Part shown: piece by piece, positions 1 through 5,167 of the stretch
Layout: every line of letters begins with the position of its first letter
How positions within the stretch are numbered: the stretch's first letter is position 1
From: Thermaceae bacterium
GTDB lineage: Bacteria; Deinococcota; Deinococci; Deinococcales; Marinithermaceae
DNA length: 6,119 nucleotides
NCBI GenBank assembly: GCA_027023115.1
Contig: JALVWZ010000411.1
Location: 1 to 6,119, forward strand
Direction of reading: 5' to 3'
Made by a program: the position numbers and the translations under genes
The notes under the pieces: generated by a model
The model's input: only the letters and a program-made list of their open reading frames with translations
What the model was told of the DNA's origin: nothing
Database searches by the model: none

Positions 1-7
1 GGTTCAT
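1..7 (-). CDS. Possible start of a fourth gene of the membrane-protein operon (5' fragment only)
   Basis: Only the first two codons (ATG AAC) and one further base are visible. The ATG at 7-5 overlaps the TGA stop of the preceding minus-strand gene as ATGA, the usual arrangement for translational coupling, and a weak AGG-containing stretch lies a few bases upstream of it. The product cannot be judged. By position it could be another copy of the paralogous membrane family or the last gene of the operon. A chance ATG is the alternative. Confidence 0.35.
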
Positions 8-723
8 GGCGCCTGGCAGGGGGGCGGAGGCGGGGGCACCTCGCGGATTTCTGGAAGAGATGTTTTTGCGATAACAACGGCTAAGAGCGCCAGCAACGCG
101 GTGTAAACTTCTGTAACCGGCAGGCCGGCGGGCAGGCAGGAAGCCAGCATGTTTAGCGCCAGGTAGACGAGTGCTGAGATAACGAACGCCAGCAACGCGC
201 GCCCCCAGATTTCCGCGCCGTAAAAACGCACCCCCGGCGGCAGGAGCACGCGGCGCTGCCTGAGCAGGCGGGCGACTGCCTGGCTGTGGCGCCAGTTAGG
301 CAGGCCCAGGTCGGGCCGCAGCTCGCGCAGGCGGTCCCACACCTCCCACCATCCGGTTCTGTCGAGGGGCAGTAGACGGCGCCCCGCCGGCAGGTCCAGC
401 TCGAGCGCCGGCGACCAGCTCCAAAGGTTGCCCGGCGAGCGGCGCCAGCCGAGCCGCGCCGCGCGCAAACGAGCCAGCGGTATGGCCTCGGCCCCCCAGA
501 GTATGCGCCCTCTCTCGACCACCACCTCCGGCGCGCGCATCTTTTCCAGGGCGTCAAAGAACACGCTAACCGCGACGAAAACCATGAATAGGCCCAGCAA
601 CCTGGTCGCCAGGCCGGGGAGCCTGAACAAAAAGCCACCCAGCAGCAGCGTGAACAATGCTACCGCCAGCGCCAGCAAGACCTTTCCGCGGCCCACCGCG
701 GCCCGCGCGCAGGGCTGCTTCAC
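4..723 (-). CDS. Four-helix membrane protein, third copy of a tandem paralogous family
   Basis: This is a 239-residue integral membrane protein of unrecognised function. Hydrophobic segments lie near residues 14-33, 40-58, 173-193 and 203-219, around a soluble middle of about 110 residues. It shares with its two upstream neighbours the layout, a short beta-like segment after helix 2 (VVVERGRILWG), a W-x-x-VW pair (W125, W126, W129), RLRELRPDLGLPNW, and LPPGV at 161-165. Unlike them it lacks a C-x4-C pair in the segment after helix 2, where W76 and I81 stand instead. The C-terminal tail has six consecutive prolines (230-235). The start is GTG at 723, chosen because it overlaps the upstream TGA as GTGA, which implies translational coupling; the ribosome site before it is only a G-rich stretch. 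The middle could be a PH-like domain as in bacterial PH-domain membrane proteins, but this is a loose resemblance. Confidence 0.8.
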   Translation of the reverse strand: MKQPCARAAVGRGKVLLALAVALFTLLLGGFLFRLPGLATRLLGLFMVFVAVSVFFDALEKMRAPEVVVERGRILWGAEAIPLARLRAARLGWRRSPGNLWSWSPALELDLPAGRRLLPLDRTGWWEVWDRLRELRPDLGLPNWRHSQAVARLLRQRRVLLPPGVRFYGAEIWGRALLAFVISALVYLALNMLASCLPAGLPVTEVYTALLALLAVVIAKTSLPEIREVPPPPPPCQAP

Positions 724-1433
724 TTACCGCCCCCGACCGAGCGCAGCAACCACCGTCGCGCGAGCAGCGCCGCGACCACTCCAACGAGCACTTCGCCCAG
801 CCAGCCGGTGTGAACGCCGTATACGGCGGCCACCCCGGCGGCGAGACCCGCCAAAACCGCCACCACGGCTACCACGAGCAGCGTGCGGTTCAGAGCGGCA
901 AGGTCCAGCCGCCCCGTCTTGGCCCCCGGCGGCGGGCAAAGCGGCGCGTCCCAGGCGAAGGCGAGCACCCGCCTTACTACCGGGTCTTCCCGCCAATCAC
1001 CCAGATCCAGGCCGGGCCTCGCCTCACGAACGGCCGCCCAGAGCTTTTCCCAGCCGCACAACCCCAGCGGTACGCGCCAAGCGCCGTCCGGCCACTCGAG
1101 CAGCAACTGCCCCTCGCGCGCGCTGACCACGCGGCCGGCGTTCGCCAGCGCGAAGCGCGCCCCCTGGAGCTCGCCCAGGCGGCGGCAGTCGCCGGCGCGG
1201 CAGATTTTGTCACCTCGCAACTCCAGCGGCACCGCCCAGCGGCGCGAGCGCCAGACGGCCAGGAGTACATCGAGAAAAACCAACCCTCCCAGCAGTCCGA
1301 GCAACCACTCGCCACTCGCCAGCAGCCAACCGGAAACGGCCAGCATGACCAGGGCGACCACGGCCCCAAGGCGGTAATAGCCCGCGGCTCCCGGCTCGAG
1401 CCGCAGCTCGTGCGCAGTTTTCCTGCTATCCAT
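720..1433 (-). CDS. Four-helix membrane protein, second copy of a tandem paralogous family
   Basis: This is a 237-residue protein with the same layout as its neighbours: hydrophobic segments near residues 22-40, 43-60, 184-206 and 211-225, and a soluble middle between them. The middle carries a C-x4-C pair (C78, C83) in a predicted beta hairpin, then the family motif WRVPLGLCGWEKLW (119-132), a short helix, and an LDLGDWREDP segment. The LPPGV loop of the other copies is here the Cys-containing LCPPPG (165-170). The ATG start at 1433 has a strong ribosome site (GGAGGA) a few bases upstream. The gene begins 37 bases after the previous gene's stop and overlaps the next by GTGA, so all three are probably cotranscribed. 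It has no catalytic motif I can identify; a regulatory, structural or envelope-stress role would be a guess. Confidence 0.82.
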   Translation of the reverse strand: MDSRKTAHELRLEPGAAGYYRLGAVVALVMLAVSGWLLASGEWLLGLLGGLVFLDVLLAVWRSRRWAVPLELRGDKICRAGDCRRLGELQGARFALANAGRVVSAREGQLLLEWPDGAWRVPLGLCGWEKLWAAVREARPGLDLGDWREDPVVRRVLAFAWDAPLCPPPGAKTGRLDLAALNRTLLVVAVVAVLAGLAAGVAAVYGVHTGWLGEVLVGVVAALLARRWLLRSVGGGK

Positions 1434-1438
1434 CCGCT

Positions 1439-1444
1439 TCCTCC
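1439..1444 (-). promoter_or_regulatory. Strong Shine-Dalgarno for the second membrane gene
   Basis: The minus strand reads GGAGGA, followed by five bases and the ATG at 1433. It fixes the start and shows that this middle gene is initiated independently, unlike the coupled gene after it. Confidence 0.75.
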
Positions 1445-1471
1445 ATCACCTACTCTACACCGGACTGCAAT

Positions 1472-2236
1472 TCATCCGAGCCGATTTCCCCTGACCACCA
1501 CCCGGCTGCGCCGCAATTTGCGGTAGAGCAGCGTCCCCAGCAGCGCCGCCAAGCCAACGACCATGTTGGCGGGCGGATTAATGCCCAGTACCGCTGTTAC
1601 GTAGGCCATCGTGAAGATGAATAATAGCAGTCCGATTCCGATAGCGGCCCGCACCAAAGACGGCGGCTCTATGGCTTCTGCTTCCACCCCGGGCGGAAGG
1701 TAGTAGGGCACTTCGTGCGCTTCGGCCAGGGCCCGCAGGACCTCCGGGCTCTCCTTCCAACAGGGCAGCCCGGATTGCAACCGCCGCAGCCGCTCCCAAA
1801 GCGCCTCCCAGTTTTCGTAGGTCAGGGGAACCCGCCAGCGAGCGTCGCCCCAGTCGAGCACTATCCGCAGCTCCCCCGGCTTGTCCACCCGCGTCAGGTA
1901 GGGGTGCGCCATTTCCAGGCGCAAGGCGCGTAGGCTCTCCAAGGAACGGCATTTCCCTTTTTTGCACAACCCCTCGCGGGTCAGCAAATACGCCGGGCCA
2001 AGACGGTTCAGCATTGTGCCCACCGCGCCGTCCACGGCCAGCGCCAGCAGCAGGTAGCCAAAGCCGAGGGAAAGCGGGCCGCCGCGGGCGCCGTAGACGA
2101 AGTAAAGGCCGGCGGCAAAGGTAGCCAGCGCTTCCCAGAGTTCTTTCCAGATGCTGCCGGCGGCCTTGGGAGACGGCGCCAGCGGCACCCGCAGGCGCAG
2201 GCGCTCGCCGCCGGCCTTCGCCCGGAATGCATCCAT
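1472..2236 (-). CDS. Four-helix membrane protein, first copy of a tandem paralogous family
   Basis: This 254-residue protein leads the operon. A basic N-terminal stretch of about 30 residues precedes hydrophobic segments near 33-50 and 57-75, and a second pair lies near 195-218 and 222-237. The cytoplasmic-looking middle has a C-x4-C pair (C91, C96) after helix 2, a predicted strand ELRIVLDWG (122-130), then WRVPLTYENWEALWERLRRL (134-153), a short helix and YLPPGV (179-184). The last 15 residues are strongly basic. The strand-rich centre after a helix hairpin recalls bacterial PH-like membrane proteins, but I cannot assign a family. The ATG at 2236 is the only plausible start: an in-frame TAG lies four codons upstream. 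It is divergent from the oxidoreductase gene across 35 bases. Confidence 0.82.
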   Translation of the reverse strand: MDAFRAKAGGERLRLRVPLAPSPKAAGSIWKELWEALATFAAGLYFVYGARGGPLSLGFGYLLLALAVDGAVGTMLNRLGPAYLLTREGLCKKGKCRSLESLRALRLEMAHPYLTRVDKPGELRIVLDWGDARWRVPLTYENWEALWERLRRLQSGLPCWKESPEVLRALAEAHEVPYYLPPGVEAEAIEPPSLVRAAIGIGLLLFIFTMAYVTAVLGINPPANMVVGLAALLGTLLYRKLRRSRVVVRGNRLG

Positions 2237-2242
2237 ACAAGC

Positions 2243-2248
2243 ATCCTA
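2243..2248 (-). promoter_or_regulatory. Candidate -10 box (TAGGAT) for a leaderless membrane-operon mRNA
   Basis: The minus strand reads TAGGAT, six bases, then ATG at 2236, which puts the A of ATG at the expected +1. TAnnnT at this distance is the known leaderless promoter pattern in Deinococcus. No convincing -35 is seen; the 17-base slot falls at 2266-2271, on the edge of the opposing -10 box. The AGGA inside it could instead act as a Shine-Dalgarno with seven-base spacing, so the call is ambiguous. Confidence 0.4.
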
Positions 2249-2260
2249 CCCGAGCGCCGG

Positions 2261-2266
2261 TAATAT
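2261..2266 (+). promoter_or_regulatory. Candidate -10 box (TAATAT) for a leaderless oxidoreductase mRNA
   Basis: TAATAT is a close match to the -10 consensus inside otherwise GC-rich DNA and ends five bases before the ATG at 2272, so transcription would begin at or next to the start codon. The only purine-rich stretch upstream (GAGG, 2267-2270) is one base from the ATG, too close to serve as a ribosome site, which supports a leaderless message. There is no good TTGACA match at 16-18 bases. Confidence 0.5.
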
Positions 2267-2271
2267 GAGGC

Positions 2272-3975
2272 ATGCAAAGACGCTGGCTGACCGTTGACCT
2301 GCAAAGTCGGGAGGTGTCCGAACGGCCGCTCAGCCCGCGCGACGCCCTGCACGGGGGGCGCTGGCGCACGGTGCGCACCCTGCTCGACCTGAACGCCGCC
2401 CGGGTGGACCCGCTGAGCCCCAAGAACCCGCTGGTTATCGCCACCGGCCCCTTCGCCGGCTCGAGCTTTTCCAGCGCCAACCGCCTCAGCATCGGCTTTA
2501 GGAGCCCGCTCACCGGCGGCGTCAAGGAGTCGAACTCGGGCGGCACGCTGGCCTACGCCCTGGGCCGGCTGGGCATAGCCGGCCTGACGCTATTGGGCGC
2601 GGCCCCCGACTGGGTGGTCCTGCGCCTTAGCGAAGACGGGCTGGCCTTCGAAAGCGCCGCCCCCTACCTGGGTCGCGGCGTTTACGAAACGGCGCAAATG
2701 CTGCGCGAGCGTTACCCGAACGCCGTGGGCATCGGCCTGATCGGGCCGGTCGCCGAATACGGCGGCCTCCTCGGCGGCTTCGCCATGACCGACAGCGACT
2801 TTCAACCCGGCCGCCTCTCGGCCCGCGGCGGCACCGGCGCGGTCTTCGCCGCCAAGAAGGTCAAGGCCATCGTGGTGGAAGGCGGTCAGGCGCCCGAGTT
2901 CAGCCGCAGCGCGGAGTTCAAACGGGCCATGCGCGACTACGCCAAGGCGCTCTTGAGCGACGACGGCGTGCGCCGCTACACGGTGGTGGGCACCGCCGGC
3001 ACCGCCGACTTCGAGAACATGCTGGGCGGCCTGCCCACCAAGAACTTCAGCCGCGGCCGCTTCGCCGAGGGCGAAAACCCCCTGGGCGGCGAGGTCATGC
3101 GGCGCACCATTCTCGAGCGCGACGGCCAGGGAGCCACCGAACACGCCTGCATGCCGGGCTGCGTCATCAAGTGCTCCAACAAGTTCCCCGACCCTTCCGG
3201 CCGCGTCGTCGTCAGCCCCCTGGAGTACGAAACGCTGGGAGTGGCCGGCAGCAACATCTGCCTGCAGACCCTCGACGAGGTGGCCGAGCTGAACCGGATT
3301 GCCAACGACCTGGGCATAGACACCATCGAGTTCGGCGCCACCTTGGGGGTGGCAATGGACGCCGGTCTGGGCGAGTGGGGTAGTCTCGAGTTCGTTCGCC
3401 GCGTCGCCGCCGAGCTGCGTAGCGGCAGCGAGGAGGGCCGCCGCTACGCGCTGGGTGCCGCCCGTTTCGGCCGCGCTATCGGCCACCGGCGCGTGCCGGT
3501 GGTGCGCGACCAGGCGATGAGCGCTTACGACCCGCGAGTGGTGGAGGGCACCGGCGTCACCTTCATGACCAGCGCCCAGGGCGCCGACCACACCACCGGC
3601 AACGTCGCCCGCCTCAACCCGCGCGAGAAGACCCTGGAAGAGCTGATGGACCTCAGCTTTACCGCCCAGGTCAACATGGGCCTGGCCGACGCCCTCGGCC
3701 TCTGCGCCTTCGGCGCCAGCGTCAACAACGTGCAAAAAGAAAAGGTGATGCACGCCGCCGGCCTGGCCGCCGGCCTGGAAGCCGGCGCCGCCGACTTCGA
3801 CCGCATCGGCCGCGAGGTGCTGGCCATGGAGCTGGAGTTCAACCGCGCCGTCGGGCAGCCCGACGTGGCCCCCCTGCCGCGCTTCATGTACGAAGAGCCC
3901 CTGCCGCCGCGCAACCTGACCGCCCGGCTCGAGCTAAAAAAGATAGCCAGCTTCTGGACCCGCCTCAGCGTTTGA
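2272..3975 (+). CDS. Aldehyde:ferredoxin oxidoreductase family protein (tungsten/molybdenum bis-pterin)
   Basis: A 567-residue member of the AOR family, whose characterised members oxidise aldehydes to carboxylic acids in the cytoplasm and pass electrons to ferredoxin. The N-terminal domain (about 5-205) shows WLTVDL, ATGPFAGS (57-64), RSPLTGG (77-83) and N88-S-G-G, the pterin-cofactor region. The C-terminal domain (about 215-560) has the [4Fe-4S] cysteines C293, C297 and C301, with a fourth at C478. It also has pterin motifs NDLGID (345-350) and DALGLC (473-478), E318 in an EYET motif and H440 in GADH; these last two match the active-site Glu and His of Pyrococcus AOR. First cysteine spacing is C-x3-C, against C-x2-C in the Pyrococcus enzyme. 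Length is slightly below the usual 600 or so. The start is certain because an in-frame TGA lies two codons upstream. Substrate and metal cannot be told from sequence. No partner subunit or cofactor gene adjoins it. Confidence 0.93.
   Translation: MQRRWLTVDLQSREVSERPLSPRDALHGGRWRTVRTLLDLNAARVDPLSPKNPLVIATGPFAGSSFSSANRLSIGFRSPLTGGVKESNSGGTLAYALGRLGIAGLTLLGAAPDWVVLRLSEDGLAFESAAPYLGRGVYETAQMLRERYPNAVGIGLIGPVAEYGGLLGGFAMTDSDFQPGRLSARGGTGAVFAAKKVKAIVVEGGQAPEFSRSAEFKRAMRDYAKALLSDDGVRRYTVVGTAGTADFENMLGGLPTKNFSRGRFAEGENPLGGEVMRRTILERDGQGATEHACMPGCVIKCSNKFPDPSGRVVVSPLEYETLGVAGSNICLQTLDEVAELNRIANDLGIDTIEFGATLGVAMDAGLGEWGSLEFVRRVAAELRSGSEEGRRYALGAARFGRAIGHRRVPVVRDQAMSAYDPRVVEGTGVTFMTSAQGADHTTGNVARLNPREKTLEELMDLSFTAQVNMGLADALGLCAFGASVNNVQKEKVMHAAGLAAGLEAGAADFDRIGREVLAMELEFNRAVGQPDVAPLPRFMYEEPLPPRNLTARLELKKIASFWTRLSV
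3754..3777 (+). repeat. Perfect 12-base tandem duplication inside the oxidoreductase gene
   Basis: GCCGCCGGCCTG occurs twice head to tail and a diverged third unit (GAAGCCGGCGCC) follows. It encodes AAGL-AAGL-EAGA at residues 495-506, in a surface-helix region after the last cluster cysteine. It keeps the frame and probably reflects slippage in GC-rich sequence. Confidence 0.7.
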
Positions 3976-5095
3976 ACGTCCGCGGCTCGGCAAAGGCCGG
4001 CGCCTGGTCGCAAGACCTGCCTTCCTGGAACTCGGCCTTCAGAGTAGTTGCGTCGTCCAGCTTCAGCAGCACCCGGCCAACCGGCGTAGTGGTTCCTTCC
4101 TGCTCGGTGGGGTAGCAGTAAACGGCGCTGTCGTTTATCTCCTCGAACGCCCGGCTCACCGTCCCCGTGTGTTGCGGAGTGAACCTGACCACGTAACCGG
4201 CGAGCGCGCCCAAAGAACTGCCGGCGCTGATCGCGTAAACGCTCGGATCTACGTTGTCCTTGGCCAGCGCCAGGTGCGGCTCCTCAGGAAAGAACGGCTT
4301 GCCCTCGCGGAACCAGTTGCCCATGGCGGTGCCCGCCACGTCGTAGGCGATCTCGCCGTAGATCGGGGGCGCGGTGCGCCTGCTAACGCCGTCCCACCAG
4401 CCCATCTTGGGGTCAACCTGAGCCCGCAGGTCGGCCGGCAGGTAGGCAAACGGGCTGACCGCGTAAATCGCGTAGCTGGCGTCGGCGCGGTAGCGCCCCT
4501 GATTGACGAACTGGTTTTGTTCGTAGCGATAATCCTTGGCCCCCAGGTCGAGGGCCATCTGCTCGGGGTTGCCGCCGGCACGGCCGATGAGCTGCCCCGC
4601 GCTTACCGGAACCTTGGCCCGGTACTTGCAGCGCTTGTAAGTCTGGTTGTCGACCACGTAGCTCTCGCAGCGGTCGGGGCTGCCCAGCGCTTCCAGCAGC
4701 TCCGGGCTGAGGGCCGACATGTGCCCGTACTGAACCGAGAACTGCGAGCAGACGCCCAGGGTGACGTCGTAGTCGGTAAACCCGGCCGGTTGGTGCTCCA
4801 CGCTGTCCACCTCGACGATCCAACCGTCCTGCATGGCGTACACCGGCACCACCAGCGCCTTTTCCTCGCCGTCCGGGTCGGGCGGCAACACCAGGTAGTG
4901 GTGCTCGGTGGGGAAGGTGTGGCTGACCGGCCCCAGGCTGCCGAGCGGCAGGATCGCGCTGAACGAGCTTTCGTCGAGCGGCAGCGAGGCCAGCTCCGGT
5001 TCGCCGTTGCACGCCGGCAAACCGGTCAGGTTGCTATGGGAGCAGCCGGTTAATAACAGGGCGGCCACCACGGCCGCCGCGGCGGTTATACGCAT
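3965..5095 (-). CDS. Lipoprotein with a degenerate M23 (LytM-like) peptidase domain
   Basis: A 376-residue exported lipoprotein. The signal peptide ends in the lipobox LTGC with C18 as the lipidated residue. The middle (about 50-190) follows the M23 layout: SHTFPTEHHY (58-67), VPVYAMQDGWIVEVD (83-97), a YGHM segment (123-126), and VPVSAGQLIGRAGG (162-175). Where active M23 enzymes have HxH, this protein has ALDLG (181-185), so zinc-dependent hydrolysis is unlikely and it is probably a binding or scaffolding pseudoenzyme. A beta-rich C-terminal region (about 290-376) is unassigned. Six cysteines besides C18 (29, 116, 143, 156, 327, 362) could form three disulfides outside the membrane. The ATG at 5095 has a strong ribosome site. 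Its last 11 bases overlap the end of the convergent oxidoreductase gene. The M23 assignment is from motif order; the loss of HxH is seen directly. Confidence 0.8.
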   Translation of the reverse strand: MRITAAAAVVAALLLTGCSHSNLTGLPACNGEPELASLPLDESSFSAILPLGSLGPVSHTFPTEHHYLVLPPDPDGEEKALVVPVYAMQDGWIVEVDSVEHQPAGFTDYDVTLGVCSQFSVQYGHMSALSPELLEALGSPDRCESYVVDNQTYKRCKYRAKVPVSAGQLIGRAGGNPEQMALDLGAKDYRYEQNQFVNQGRYRADASYAIYAVSPFAYLPADLRAQVDPKMGWWDGVSRRTAPPIYGEIAYDVAGTAMGNWFREGKPFFPEEPHLALAKDNVDPSVYAISAGSSLGALAGYVVRFTPQHTGTVSRAFEEINDSAVYCYPTEQEGTTTPVGRVLLKLDDATTLKAEFQEGRSCDQAPAFAEPRTFKR

Positions 5096-5102
5096 TTTTA
5101 CG

Positions 5103-5109
5103 CCTCCTC
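5103..5109 (-). promoter_or_regulatory. Strong Shine-Dalgarno (GAGGAGG) for the lipoprotein gene
   Basis: The minus strand reads GAGGAGG, seven bases (CGTAAAA), then ATG at 5095. The spacing is near ideal and fixes the start directly before the signal peptide. Confidence 0.85.
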
Positions 5110-5116
5110 ATGTTCA

Positions 5117-5122
5117 AGAATA
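5117..5122 (-). promoter_or_regulatory. Weak candidate -10 box (TATTCT) for the lipoprotein gene
   Basis: TATTCT on the minus strand would place the transcript start near 5110, just ahead of the Shine-Dalgarno, giving a leader of about 15 bases. No -35 is visible because that slot falls inside the terminator hairpin. The same T-rich bases may simply be the terminator's tail, in which case the lipoprotein is expressed by read-through. Confidence 0.25.
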
Positions 5123-5124
5123 CA

Positions 5125-5150
5125 CGGCGGGGTTCCCGGGAGCCCCGCCG
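5125..5150 (-). terminator. Hairpin terminator after the propeller-like gene
   Basis: A perfect 8-base-pair GC stem (CGGCGGGG at 5125-5132 with CCCCGCCG at 5143-5150) encloses a ten-base loop that contains CCCGGG. It begins 18 bases after the stop codon at 5168. On the minus strand it is followed by TGTATTCTT, only moderately T-rich. The stem is strong, so at least partial termination is likely; the poor T tract leaves efficiency uncertain. Confidence 0.6.
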
Positions 5151-5167
5151 TTCTCGCTCGCCGGCGA

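Noticed and set aside
1456..1461. TAGAGT on the minus strand as a promoter for the second membrane gene
   Set aside because: It has no -35 partner, lies in a 37-base gap within an apparent operon, and the gene already has a good ribosome site consistent with cotranscription.
657..1526. A 289-codon plus-strand open frame opposite the membrane operon
   Set aside because: It spans two well-supported minus-strand genes and their junction, and the product is low-complexity Pro/Arg/Gln-rich sequence.
2267..2270. GAGG as a Shine-Dalgarno for the oxidoreductase
   Set aside because: Only one base separates it from the ATG, too close for ribosome pairing, and an in-frame stop rules out an earlier start.
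1578..2546. A 322-codon minus-strand frame crossing the divergent promoter region
   Set aside because: It runs through the start of the oxidoreductase on the opposite strand and overlaps the first membrane gene out of frame; its product is Arg/Ala/Gly-rich with no helices.
2590..3753. A 387-codon open frame antisense to the oxidoreductase
   Set aside because: It is the mirror of a GC-rich gene with strong third-position bias; its His/Ala/Gly-rich product has no domain logic, while the sense strand has every AOR motif.
4169..5053. A 294-codon plus-strand open frame opposite the lipoprotein
   Set aside because: The minus strand has a lipobox, strong ribosome site and domain motifs; the plus-strand product is Val/Arg/Gly-rich without recognisable features.
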